A stretch of 34,304 bases of DNA, taken from contig BFEA01000164.1 in NCBI GenBank assembly GCA_003427395.1, forward strand, positions 657,110 to 691,413. Reading direction: 5' to 3'. This DNA is from Chara braunii. Taxonomy: Eukaryota; Streptophyta; Charophyceae; Charales; Characeae. The notes under the pieces are model-generated. The model saw nothing but the letters and a program-made list of their open reading frames with translations. It was not told where the DNA came from and did not search any database. Made by a program: the position numbers and the translations under genes. This document shows positions 10,410-19,447 of the stretch, in pieces. How positions within the stretch are numbered: the stretch's first letter is position 1; each line of letters opens with the position of its first letter.

Positions 10410-10923
10410 CTTTGGTGAGCAGGTTGAGAGCCGGGGCTGCTGGTGGAAGGTCCAGCAGACGTGGAGGCAACAGTCGCAGCCAACTGTGACGGAGAGCGAG
10501 GTAGTAGGGTAGAGGGGGGGGAGCCGGTCGAGGGAAACGAGCCGACAAGACAGAGGTGCGAGGGGCGGTATAAGAAGAAGAAGGGTGAGCAGCCTGTGAT
10601 GGGTGAGGCTGTCTTAGGGAGAGAATCTCCGCCTGGAGCTGCGCCACGGTGGCCTGTACGGTAGCCACCCGCTGGGTGCGCGGGGTCGGAGGTGGAGGGA
10701 GCGGAGAGAGTACCCTAGCGGGAGGAGGAAGAACTCCGGGCGGTAGTGCCGCGACCGGTGCAGGAAGCTGGAAAGCAGCACTGGGGTGGGTAGATGAAAC
10801 TGCCTGGCCAGATACCGGTATCTGGGCGACAGCACATGCAGCAGTGACCGAAGCGGCAGGGGCGGCGAGAGTGGCGGGGCCCAATGACGACGGTATGGTC
10901 TGAGCAGCAGCAGCACTCACCAC
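10405..10923 (-). pseudogene. Proline/alanine-rich N-terminal gag region
   Basis: This 172-codon minus-strand frame is rich in Ala, Pro and Ser, with a short coiled-coil-like stretch, QATVAQLQAEILSLRQ. That layout (low-complexity start, short coil, capsid) is common in Ty3-type Gag. Its last few codons run into the AT-rich segment. Assignment to gag rests on position and strand only. Confidence 0.5.
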
Positions 10924-11029
10924 TGCGGAGGGGGAGTGCTGAGCCTGTCCCGCGGAGGAGAACGAACCACCACGTCTCCGTCGCTGGAGTGGTGGAGAGA
11001 AATTCGAATTTTCAGAATAAATAAAATAA

Positions 11030-11510
11030 AAATAAAAATAAATCAGAAAAATGATAAAAGAAGTAGGGAATAAGATAATTCGATTTTTTGGAGGAAAAGG
11101 AAAATTTTAAGTCAAAGAAAAAGAGAAAAGAAGAAAAACAGAAAAATTCGAAGTTGGGTGGGGGGGGGAAGGAAAGGTGATGATGAAGGAGAGAAATAAG
11201 TGAGAAGAGACAGAAAAAGTAAAGTGGGAGATGGGGGAGATGATGGGGTTGTACTTGGGGGAGGAAAGAGGGAGAGGAGGGTGGTAGAATGGGAGAGGAG
11301 GATGCAGAAAAGGTAGAGAGGGGTAGATGAGATTAATGGGAGATAGTGAGTGGGGAGGAGAGGAGAGAAAAATGTTGTAGAGGATGGGTGGAGAGAAGGG
11401 TAGGAGTGGAGAGTAGTGGTAGGGGGGAGAAAAAATGATTAGATGATGGGGGGGAAAAGAGAAAAGAGGTTGGGGGAGAGTGGGTTAGTGGTAGGATGGT
11501 GATACCAGGC
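11030..11510. repeat. Polypurine (GA-rich) tract of about 450 bp
   Basis: From about 11090 to 11490 the plus strand is nearly all G and A, with many GGGAGAGG-like words. A shorter A-rich stretch precedes it at 11010-11110. It lies upstream of gag for the chromovirus, so on the element strand it is a pyrimidine-rich leader. The words TGATACCAG near 11503 resemble the start of a Met-tRNA primer site, but the match fails after about eight bases. Confidence 0.75.
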
Positions 11511-11715
11511 TCTTGGGTGGCCAAGAGCAAAGTTCTACCGAGATCCACAGGCCTTCAAGATGCTACTGGTGTGATGCCGCAGTAGTAAAAAGATGATGAT
11601 GATCTAGGGTTGGCTGAGATCTTGATCAGCCACCCTTCTTCCACAGTCACACGGCCCCCTTGCCAGGGGGGAATCTTGAACTGTTGCCAAACTGCAGTTA
11701 CAACAATGAAATAGT

Positions 11716-11726
11716 AATATATATCT

Positions 11727-11757
<31 letters not shown>

Positions 11758-11766
11758 TATATATCG
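11716..11766. repeat. TATATC/TA microsatellite
   Basis: About four TATATC hexamers pass into a pure TA run. A block upstream, near 11650-11680 (GGCCCCCTTGCCAGGGGGG), resembles one near 12063-12085 (GCCCCCTAGCCGGGGGGG), which sits next to the AT repeat at 12031. The two places may hold copies of one repeat family. Confidence 0.85.
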
Positions 11767-12023
11767 TCATAAAAAGAACTGCCCGGTAAACCGTTGGCAA
11801 GGAGAGAGAAAAGGACAACAAACGAGGGGCTGTGACAAACTGTTTCATTGGAGTTTCACCGACTCATCAGGAGGCTGAACCCTCAACAGTCTGCAGAATC
11901 CCCTCACTGATTACACTGTAAGTGATAATCTACCTTAACCTTAATCAAAGTAGCCTATCACTCACCCACACCAGATGAAAAACTCTAAAGACTGTCGGTT
12001 CACACCCCATTACAAGCCAACAA

Positions 12024-12057
12024 AACATCCATATATATATATATATATATATGGATG
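12024..12057. repeat. AT microsatellite inside a palindrome
   Basis: An AT run is bounded by CATCC on the left and GGATG on the right, so the whole stretch is a perfect inverted repeat able to extrude a hairpin. Confidence 0.85.
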
Positions 12058-12146
12058 TGGTGCAGCCCCCTAGCCGGGGGGGTCTTCAGCAGATGTTCAC
12101 ATGGCACAACAGATTGCCACGTCCACAGGTAGCAGCGGCCACGGCC

Positions 12147-12216
12147 GGGGGGGGGGGGGGGGGACCAATAGCTCTCCAGCACAGTGCTCGCTGCTCGGGG
12201 GGGGGGGGGGGGGGGG
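12147..12216. repeat. Paired G17 and G20 homopolymers
   Basis: Seventeen Gs (12147-12163) and twenty Gs (12197-12216) are separated by 33 bp. The sequence after each run contains ATAGCT, then GC, suggesting a ~50-bp duplication. Homopolymer lengths in a draft assembly are unreliable. Confidence 0.8.
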
Positions 12217-12273
12217 CGGTAAATAGCTGTTGTGCCACCTCTTCAACAACAACCAGCCACAATATCAATCCGT

Positions 12274-12380
12274 ACTGTGGCTGTGGCGAGTGCAATAAGG
12301 CACTAGCCACGCACGCGCATGAGTAGCAGCTGGCCAGGTTCAAACCCTGACAGCTGCAGCACTCCCTGATCTTGATAATA
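12274..12380 (+). mobile_element. Possible tRNA-derived SINE head
   Basis: The sequence contains a Leu/Ser-tRNA-like A box, TGGCGAGTGCAATAAGGC (12284-12301), and a B box, GGTTCAAACCC (12337-12347). The B box is flanked by arms CAGG and CCTG that form a T stem with a 7-nt loop. The 53-nt spacing between boxes fits an internal pol III promoter with a long variable arm. No good acceptor stem is visible, so it is not a functional tRNA. The 3' end is not defined, though an AT-rich stretch follows at about 12375. Confidence 0.38.
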
Positions 12381-12648
12381 TATATCCGGGAGCGGGGCGG
12401 GGCGGGGCAGCGTGGGCGCGTGACGCGCGCGCGTGCAGCGGTTTTGGCCTTGACGCATGCGTCCTCATGCGCCCTCTCCTTTTTCGCCACGTGTCGTTTC
12501 TCCACGGCGTTGTGTCGAACACCGTTTTTCGTTGCTTTTTTTCCGAAAAAGCCCTGAAATGCCCAAAAAATCCCGCTCTGGGGATTACACCGTTTTCCGC
12601 TGCTAAGTGCGGGGGGGGCCGGGCGGGTTGGAGCGGGGACCGTTCCCA

Positions 12649-12659
12649 CTCTGATACCA
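12649..12659 (-). other. Met-tRNA-type primer binding site (minus orientation)
   Basis: The plus strand reads CTCTGATACCA. On the minus strand this is TGGTATCAGAG, complementary to the 3' end of plant initiator Met-tRNA and the commonest plant LTR-retrotransposon primer site. One base separates it from the repeat starting at 12661, as expected between an LTR and its primer site. The owner element would run leftward; whether that is the chromovirus ending at 4384 is uncertain. Confidence 0.65.
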
Positions 12660-12660
12660 G

Positions 12661-12905
12661 TGTGCCGGACCCGCCGGGATGGCGGTCCGACAGGATGGAG
12701 AAGAAGGGGTTAAGGAAGGAGGAAGTGCAGATGGAGCTGGAAGGGAAAGCGCAGCTCCGATGCAGACTTAACACCGCACATACTCCAACAGTGCCAAAAA
12801 TGAAGAATAATGAAAAACAGACAACAGCTGGGATATACCCCCAGCGGACTGACTGGACTGGACTGGACTGGCCTGGTACCGACAGTGGTACCGGGCAGGA
12901 CGGGA
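12661..12905 (-). repeat. Dispersed repeat copy 2 (probable LTR 3' end)
   Basis: This is the partner of 3046-3288. It begins directly beside the primer binding site and, on the minus strand, ends in CA as LTRs do. Similarity to copy 1 stops around the CCTGGTACCGACAGTGG block, which here is tandemly duplicated (near 12872 and 12919) between ACTGG pentamer runs. If this is the 5' LTR of a minus-strand element, the remaining LTR extends to the right. Confidence 0.65.
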
Positions 12906-12948
12906 CTGGACTGGACTGGCCTGGTACCGACAGTGGTGAGCGTCGGTC

Positions 12949-12958
12949 CTATAAAAGA
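12949..12958 (+). promoter_or_regulatory. TATA-like box
   Basis: CCTATAAAAG lies just after the duplicated block and is followed by a GAGAGAGGGAGA stretch. It is a good TATA match on the plus strand, but that is opposite to the orientation implied by the primer binding site. Its use is unproven. Confidence 0.3.
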
Positions 12959-13153
12959 GAGAGGGAGACGAGCCTCTGGCTACCCGTGCATGAGTACTCT
13001 CGCCTCGCTGGTCGCGGGCAGATTAATAGGAGGGCTGTGTTGCAGTGTGAGCATGAGACAGTCGTGCTTGCGCGTGTGTGCGTTAAGTGTCAAGGCCTGA
13101 TTATTCTGAAATTGGGTGGCCTGATTTTTGCTGTCTGTTCGGAAGGGCTCGCC

Positions 13154-13543
13154 ATGGTGCAGAGCAACGGACTATATGGCTATAAGCCGAGATGCCTCCG
13201 GTCCCTCTGGAAGTGGGAGCGGATTGGGGAAGGGCCGACTGTGACCGCCATCCTGGACTACAGTCATAGCCGACGAGAGGCAAAGCTAAAGGTAAACGTT
13301 GAAGGGGGAAAGGAGGAGGAAATGAGGGCAGACCAGGGTCTGCAGTTAGCGATTACGGAGGCCAAAGACCCTGCTGAGAGGAGGTGTAGGAGAGATGGGG
13401 TCACGGACGAGATCAAGGTGAAGATCACTTACTTGGAGGCGGAGACATCAACGGACACGGTGGAACGAGATCAGGAACACCTGGACCGGGACACTGAGGC
13501 GGAGAGTGACGCAAGTGACCTGAACGCGGAGACCCAGTCCTAG
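13154..13543 (+). CDS. Unrecognised 130-codon open frame
   Basis: This plus-strand frame could start at ATG 13154, where the sequence stops resembling repeats. It encodes a charged protein, with a C-terminal third rich in Glu, Asp and Arg (DTVERDQEHLDRDTEAESDA). A longer frame, open from 12467, passes through the primer site and LTR-like repeat and is unlikely to be real upstream. No domain was recognised. A TATA-like box lies 200 bp upstream. It could equally be chance coding in a GA-rich region. Confidence 0.2.
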   Translation: MVQSNGLYGYKPRCLRSLWKWERIGEGPTVTAILDYSHSRREAKLKVNVEGGKEEEMRADQGLQLAITEAKDPAERRCRRDGVTDEIKVKITYLEAETSTDTVERDQEHLDRDTEAESDASDLNAETQS

Positions 13544-13549
13544 CGAGGA

Positions 13550-14710
13550 CTAGACGAGTGGCGAAAGGGCCACCCGCCAGCAGAGCCGGTAGAGAGTGGC
13601 CCAGAGGCCAGTTCATGACATCGAAGGGACCAACATCGTTAGGCGGAAGAGAGAGAGGGTCAACTTACGAGGGCAGAGAGCGGGAGATCTCCCTCGCCGA
13701 CGAGTACTGGGCAACTCATGCAGATGTGGCGCGGTTGATGTTAACACTCGCGCTCGTTTGCTCACACTGTTGATGTCAACAGATCGCATATTGTTCAGGG
13801 CCCTCTATGTGCTGTACCTCCCTCAAAACTGAGAAGGGTGACCGGGTTTAGGGAAGCGTGGAGCAAAGCGCGAGCAGGGCGAGTGAACGCATTACGAAGA
13901 GTGAGTCTTTAAATAAGGCCATCGCCGCACCGTGATCAGGTTCCCCGGGGTTTGTGAAGTGAGTACTGACTGCATGAGCGATTGGGACGCTGAGTACTAG
14001 CGGTGCAAATAAGAAAGGGATGGGAGAGAGACGACTAGGTGGTTGCAGTCAGGGAGGGGGCGAGAAAGACATTACCCTCACGTAACACGTGTCGCTTAAG
14101 GGAGAACGTGATCTGGATAGCGACTCCAGGGTGCGGGAAGAGGATGACATGCAACCATATTGTTGACGTCACCTTGCTAATTCCAGCAATCAGTAGCTCA
14201 CTTGGGTTTGAGTCGGCGAGTTTGAGGGTCCGCGAACTGCACGGGGCTTGTTCGCATGACCTTAAACAAGTGAACAAAAAAAAAAATTGGTAAACGTTCT
14301 GAGACGATAGCAAGTGTCTGCTCTTAGTAGGGAGCAGGCGTAAGATGGCGAGTCGGATCCCGTTTTCTGAATGCGTGGGGAACAACCCCTGCCTCTCCCT
14401 GGTTCGTGTTGGAGGTCTCCTGGGCTTACCAAAAGTGAATTTGTGAATAATCAGTTAAAATGAGATAAAGTAGGGGTTAAAGTGAGAAAGTGGGGACGAT
14501 TGCTGTTCAAGGGATTGACAATCGGAATCAAACAGGGTAACGAGACGTGCAATACGGACTTATGTCGTCGCTCGAAAATACAGCATGCCCCGAGTCACCC
14601 CTCATGAGATAACATTGTGGTTGGGTACAGGCCGGGAAGTCAGGAAAACGAGCGACAGCTAAGTATACCAGATCGGTTGAGCCGTTTTGAGCCTTGTAGG
14701 GGCCTAAGGA
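13550..14710. other. Spacer, no gene recognised
   Basis: No open frame has family features. A short A run lies at about 14276-14285. Nothing else could be supported. Confidence 0.4.
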
Positions 14711-14712
14711 TA

Positions 14713-15108
14713 CTAATTGGTTATTGCGCTAGTAGGTGTTAATAGAGTCTGGTTGTGTCCCTTTGCTGTCCTCCTTTTAGAATGGGGTAAACAAAGGCAA
14801 GGGGGTAAAGGGAAGACCACTGGTAAGAATGGTACGCCAAGAGCGTAAAAACAAAACGATTGTGAATCCCCAATGGGCAGACTTCCTTTTTCCATATTGC
14901 CTTGTCGCCTCAAGTGAAAGCATTGACCGTTGTTATTTCCTTTTGCATTCTGCTGGGTATTCCCCGTTTCCAACAGTATAACCGGTCCAGTTGGTCTTTT
15001 GTCTATGTCCTCTGATCGAGAAAGCTTGGTGACTCTTCTCTTGATCATCAGGGCGAGTTGGGAGTGAATCTCTGAAGAAGTAAAGTAGTTAAGATTCACC
15101 GCAAGCAC
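14713..15108 (-). pseudogene. Possible decayed gag with ruined zinc knuckle
   Basis: On the minus strand, 14922 down to 14881 encodes CFHLRRQGNMEKGS inside a context QCF...GSLP. It aligns with a nucleocapsid knuckle (QCFxCgxxGHxxxxCP) in which the second Cys, the His and the last Cys have become Leu, Asn and Ser. It lies 340 bp inside a Met-tRNA-type primer site in the same orientation, so it may be a leftover of a heavily deleted retroelement. The evidence is thin, and the rest of the frame is not recognisable. Confidence 0.3.
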
Positions 15109-15260
15109 TCTCCTGGACTAATGAATGGGCAAAGGGTAATGCTGAAGAGGATTGCTCATCTTTTAGCCAAGTACCTACTTGACGGGGACTAATAAGTCCT
15201 CCGTCGGAAGCATGTTCTTGACTAGAGGTTGGGCGAGGAAACTCGGTTTTGATTGACTTT

Positions 15261-15272
15261 GCTCTGATACCA
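15261..15272 (-). other. Met-tRNA-type primer binding site (minus orientation)
   Basis: GCTCTGATACCA on the plus strand is the exact complement of the classic plant primer site TGGTATCAGAGC. It marks the inner edge of a 5' LTR lying to the right, and an internal region to the left that is now almost unrecognisable. Confidence 0.6.
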
Positions 15273-17385
15273 GCTTATAGGTGAGTAGCAAGAAAAGAGT
15301 GTGCACCTGAAAGGACCAGGTTCTGGTTACAGTCGGACCGTTAGAACTTGACAGGTTCAAAAACCCTCTACCTAAGGGAAGGCAAACCCCGCATCGGTCT
15401 TCTGCTTTGATGAGACTGTACAAAAACTCAGAACGGAGTATGCATGAACGAGTTTACACGCGTGTGCACAGATACGTAATCTTCAAATTCGGGTCGCTGG
15501 GGGTACATGCATCCTACTTTTGTGTGTTGAGAGATTCAATCCTATATTAATCTTTGGCTTAAAGAAGGGGAAGGTATTATTGCTGAATTCAGAATTATTG
15601 GTCTGAAGGTTGGTGAACCACATTTGAACTCAGAATCGGCACAAGCTAGCCAATTGACAAATCTCGGTTTGTAGTCGGGAGACTTATCCGACCACACAAC
15701 GGACCAGGCCCTGCTTCTGCACATCGAGTATAGTCACAAAGGAAAACTCAAAAGATTAACACATAATATGCCGAGATCCCCTCTCTGTCTAAGTCACTAT
15801 AGTAGCGACTCGAGATAAGAGGCAGAATTAAGACCAAACACACGCTCTGACTTAGGAGGGTTTGTTGAACTAAACTGGTGGCTTACTCGAAAACCCCAGC
15901 TACTTCCGGCCCTAGAACTCAAGGGCTAAAGTTGGCCCGAGGAAACTTGCATCTATATTTAGAACTCTGACCACTAGAATCAGTGTCGGGCTAGTCGGTC
16001 CTTGGACCTCTCACCACTAGAATCAGTGCCGGAGAATTTTGTCAAAAGAAACCTCATGACCAGCAGTGAACATTCAAGAGAGCCGGTTGAAGACAGACGC
16101 CTCCTCAGAGTTCTGTTGAAATCACTACTACCCTAGCATACCTTCCTGTCCTAGGAGGGTTAGTGACGAGGGAGGAGCAAGTAGGCATGAAGGACCAAGA
16201 GGTTCTAATGATAAAGTCTAGGTCTAACAGAGACCAGAAGAAGGGATGGGAGGAAGAAGCGTGCAAAGACATGGAAAAACACAGATTAACTCAGAGAGAA
16301 TTTGCAGTCAGAACAGCGGGAGAAAGCAAACATATTGAGTTTTATGGATATGATGGCAAGCTGCACAGTACCTACTCTTTTCTGGGAACTATTGAACAAG
16401 CCAGAGCAAAGCTCAGATGAACGCAGGGGTGTCCGAATATTCTTCCAAAAGCTCCGTCGGCGTCCTAGTTGACAAGTGTCACTCTATAGCTTGCAGTCTT
16501 TTCAACGTTCCTGCATTAAGCGATCAATGGTCTATGACTCGTTAACCAAGCAGGCATGTAATCGGGATTCAGTCAACATTCAATCAACATTCAGTTATCG
16601 TTCAATCAACGCTTGGCTATCCGAGATATCCGAGACCTTTAGTCAGAACCAATCAACACCCGGTAACCTAAGTTACTCGAAAATTTCCTATTAGGATCAA
16701 TCAAGTATTCAATCATTTTTATATGTGCCAGAAATCTGCATCCGTCAGACAGTGCTTTCCCCAAACGATACAGACTAGTCTCAACACTCATCTCAACACC
16801 TGAGTACAATCTAGTCATTTTCAGTTCACGATACTGTCTTGACCAAGTCTCAATCGGATTGCCTGTAAAGATGCTCTCCGGTATCGGTATATCAGCGCAA
16901 CTGGTTTCAAGAGAGATGAACTATCTGTCTTTGTGGTTCACACCGAGTTAGTGGTTCATTTGTACCTTCTGAGACTATTATGAGTTCTCACTTTTCCCTT
17001 ATTCATCTTGTCTTTGCCTTGAGTCAGTCAGTCTTGATTATCTCTTCTAGCATTGCTTGATGATTGTGTTATTTGCTGATCATGTCACAGTTCTCAACCT
17101 CGAAATTGACAAACTTGACACATACATGGTCTACTCAGTTTAATTTTGATTTGTTACTTGCATCATCATTGCTGTTCCGAATCATAATCAAAGATTCCTA
17201 AGACCGGGGACCGACGAAAGCCGCAATTGAAGGGACTCGCTCGAAGCCGGACACATACAACAGGAAGGGATTTGCTTTAATTAATTTTATTTTATTTATT
17301 GCAAACATTATCCAAAACCCTGCGTGACAGCTTGTTGGCTTTCTGGTCGCCTGAAGAGGTCCGACTAGAAAAAGTGCGTCAAAAA
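15273..17385. other. Probable LTR sequence of two opposed retroelements
   Basis: The stretch lies between the inward ends of two primer binding sites: the minus-oriented site at 15261 and the plus-oriented site at 17386. Both adjacent LTRs should therefore fall here, back to back. Their outer borders were not found. Internal features are a 19-nt direct repeat, ACCACTAGAATCAGTG(T/C)CGG, at 15970 and 16013, and TCAATCAAC-type repeats at about 16570-16612. A partner LTR elsewhere in the window was not seen. Confidence 0.4.
16163..16420 (+). CDS. Unrecognised 85-codon open frame
   Basis: A lysine- and glutamate-rich first half (EEQVGMKDQEVLMIKSRSNR) is followed by KHIEFYGYDGKLHSTYSFLG. It lies inside probable LTR sequence, and no family is recognised. 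It may be chance. Confidence 0.15.
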   Translation: MTREEQVGMKDQEVLMIKSRSNRDQKKGWEEEACKDMEKHRLTQREFAVRTAGESKHIEFYGYDGKLHSTYSFLGTIEQARAKLR

Positions 17386-17403
17386 TGACGTCGTTGCCGA
17401 GGA
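17386..17403 (+). other. Asp-tRNA-like primer binding site
   Basis: TGACGTCGTTGCCGAGGA matches 15 of 18 positions of TGGCGCCGTTGCCGGGGA, the primer site I recall for Athila-type plant elements (complementary to the tRNA-Asp 3' end). The three differences are G/C to A/T transitions. It sits about 1 kb upstream of the first coding traces on the same strand, with an insertion in between. Confidence 0.55.
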
Positions 17404-17484
17404 CATGAAAATTTTTCGTGTCCGGAACGAGTCTGGGTCAACGAACAACTTTTGAGCTTTGATTAGGCCTTGAGAACTGTTGAC

Positions 17485-18039
17485 CTGTGAAACCGCGCGT
17501 TCATTGAACGTGGGTTTTCCGTTCAAAAATTGAACGGAATGCACGCGCGTTCAATGAACGGGACCGAACGCGGAGTTCAATTGCGCGCGGAAAAAAAAAA
17601 AAAAAAAAAAACCTAAAAAAAATTCGAAAAAACAAATGTTATGTAGAAAAATAAAATAAAAAATATTTACCTAGGCATTACATTTAAATTCGTTACCAAA
17701 TTGGAAAAATAAACAGAAAACAGAAAATAAAAAAAGTAAAAAAAGAATTGAAATTTGTGAGCGAACACGATTTGACACCGCCATCTTTGACGATTTTTCA
17801 TTTTGTTTTTCCTTGGCAAAATGACTACAAAATTGAGAGGCATGTACCTCACATTATACAGAACTCGTAAAAAAAATCAGGAAAAAAAAATTATTTTTAG
17901 GCATTAAAATATTTATTTTTTAAATAAAAAATAAAAAAATAATTGAACGCCGTTCAATTTTGAACGCGAACGCGTAATCCGCGTTCAAATGCACATTTGA
18001 ATGCAAACGCGCGTTCACGGCGTTCAAACGGTTACACAG
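17485..18039. mobile_element. hAT-like non-autonomous element (MITE), 555 bp
   Basis: The element is flanked by a perfect 8-bp duplication, CTGTTGAC (17477-17484 and 18040-18047). Its ends form short terminal inverted repeats, CTGTGAAACCG and CTGTGTAACCG (10 of 11). Eight-bp duplications are the mark of hAT transposases. Both subterminal regions are packed with GTTCA/TGAAC words, often as palindromes such as CGTTCAATGAACG, like the clustered transposase sites of hAT elements. The centre is AT-rich with long A runs and no coding capacity. It inserted about 80 bp downstream of the primer site of the Ty3-like element and is therefore younger. Confidence 0.8.
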
Positions 18040-18360
18040 CTGTTGACAATTTCTGAACCAGTCAGACTGATTTTGCAATCCTTCCTTGAATCATTATTCT
18101 CTTGGAGACTCCTGTTACTAACTGAGACTTATCTTCCCTTGTGTGAGGTACCACACTGAAAAAGGAGATTGATATTACTATTGAAGAGAATCAGGCTTGA
18201 TCTCATGTATGCCTCATAAGCCTATGATGTCCTTGAAACACCAAGAAGGGAAAGGAAGAGTCAGAAGTTCAGAGACTTCATTAAAAATGTTAACTACTGA
18301 TGCACTAAAAGAACTCTCGAAAGTAAACACTAAAGCCTAAAGGGATATTCCCCTTCTCAG

Positions 18361-18688
18361 TATGAGCATTGTTGGGTCTACCGTGCTGACAATTCGGCCA
18401 TCAGTGTAGTATTGGCTCGGTTCTTGGAGGGAGATATATATGACATCCATCCTTATGTCAAAAAGAAAGACTGTGATGATGGTGAAACCTTTAAATGGTT
18501 ATGGGGAATTGCAATCCAATCTCTTTATGATGAGAAGGCAGAGTTAATCAAGCAGAGGAAGAAAGTGGAATGAGGCTTAATGTCAGTAACGTATGAGACA
18601 ATTCATATTCCTCCTATTCCTGACAACTATTGTAACGGGAGTAACTGGTTACCAATCATCAAGATGGTACTGAAGTTGGAGAAATAGA
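18361..18688 (+). pseudogene. 5' region of Ty3-like element, module copy A
   Basis: The plus-strand frame, with one TGA at about 18571, reads YEHCWVYRADNSAISVVLAR, then FKWLWGIAIQSLYDEK and IPPIPDNYCNGSNWLPIIKM. It resembles the next frame: W-G-(I/F)-A, then an EK-rich helix, PP(I/L)PD, NW, and II..V.K. No named family is recognised. Position before gag suggests an extra N-terminal domain of the polyprotein or a separate leader ORF. Confidence 0.5.
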
Positions 18689-18697
18689 TGTATTGTC

Positions 18698-19426
18698 ATG
18701 AAAACGAAGGAAATCTCAGCAGAAGAAATCGAACAGCGAAGGTCAAAATTTGACAGAGGTTCAGGTCTGAGCAATGAAAAGGTTGAAAGACTCATAAAAT
18801 CGTTGAATGCTCTAAGTAAGAACGAAGTGTTCCCATATGAGGTCGTCAAGTATGAAATGGTCGAGAGCGGATGGGAACAGGAACAACTCTACATTCTGAC
18901 ATTCTGCTTTATCGACCTAGACATATATAATGTGAGAATTTACGTCCTAGAAGAAAGAAGTATTGAAGCAGTGTATGAGAGGTGCTGGGGATTTGCTGAA
19001 GAGGTTGTACTGAAAGAGAAAAAGAGGTTTGAGAGGAAAAATAAATGTTCCATTGGATCTACTCGATTCACTGTCTTTGAGGGACTTCCAGCTCCTCCCT
19101 TACCTGATATCAACTCGTCGAGAGACAATTGGTCTGCCATAATAAATTTTGTATGGAAAGTGAAGAGAGCCCAAAAAGAAGTATCAAGGATAACTACTGT
19201 GAGGGGCAGACTTTATGAGGTGACAGGGTATGATAATCCCTTTGTAATCCTTAGGCATGCGACTTGTGGGAGAGGACATATAACGTTTCATATTCCAGTG
19301 GTCAAATTCTTGAACTCTGACAGTCTGGACATGAGAGTTTATTCCTCAACCAGTCTAGAGAAGGAAACTGACTATTTGGAGTGTTTAAAAGGGGTGTATA
19401 TATGTCTCGAGCGAACAAAAGAGTGA
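18698..19426 (+). CDS. Unrecognised 242-codon ORF upstream of gag, module copy B
   Basis: This is the longest uninterrupted frame of the plus-strand Ty3-like element. It has a helical, charged N-terminal part with NEKVERLIKSL, then ERCWGFAEEVVLKEKKRFER, PPLPDINSSRDNWSAIINFV, a middle with RGRLYEVTGYDNPFVILRH, and an end SLEKETDYLECLKGV. The central block is a second copy of the module at 18361-18688, and NEKVERLIKSL matches a block in the next frame. It is predicted to be soluble, with no membrane segment. The function is unknown. It could be a retroelement-specific leader protein. It may also be a captured host segment. Confidence 0.5.
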   Translation: MKTKEISAEEIEQRRSKFDRGSGLSNEKVERLIKSLNALSKNEVFPYEVVKYEMVESGWEQEQLYILTFCFIDLDIYNVRIYVLEERSIEAVYERCWGFAEEVVLKEKKRFERKNKCSIGSTRFTVFEGLPAPPLPDINSSRDNWSAIINFVWKVKRAQKEVSRITTVRGRLYEVTGYDNPFVILRHATCGRGHITFHIPVVKFLNSDSLDMRVYSSTSLEKETDYLECLKGVYICLERTKE

Positions 19427-19447
19427 CTAGAAAAGTTAAGAAGAAAA

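Larger units (their letters stand above)
4384..10923 (-). mobile_element. Decayed Ty3/gypsy chromovirus (LTR retrotransposon internal region)
   Basis: Read on the minus strand, the parts appear in canonical Ty3/gypsy order. They are a proline-rich N-terminal gag part, capsid-like gag, CCHC zinc knuckle, aspartic protease, RT with YLDD, RNase H, integrase with HHCC finger and DDE core, and a C-terminal chromodomain. Integrase after RNase H plus the chromodomain identify the chromovirus branch. At least three one-base frameshifts, an in-frame TGA near 8497 and a protease catalytic Asp changed to Asn make this copy non-autonomous. Flanking LTRs are not securely identified. A Met-tRNA-type primer site at 12649 is in the right orientation, but it would imply a leader of about 1.7 kb full of other repeats. 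Confidence 0.92.

Noticed and set aside
11503-11512. TGATACCAG as a primer binding site for the chromovirus
   Set aside because: The match to the Met-tRNA site fails after about eight bases and no LTR end (CA) borders it.
12467-13153. Upstream half of a 358-codon plus-strand frame
   Set aside because: It runs through a primer binding site and LTR-like repeat, with no domain; kept only as a weak candidate from 13154.
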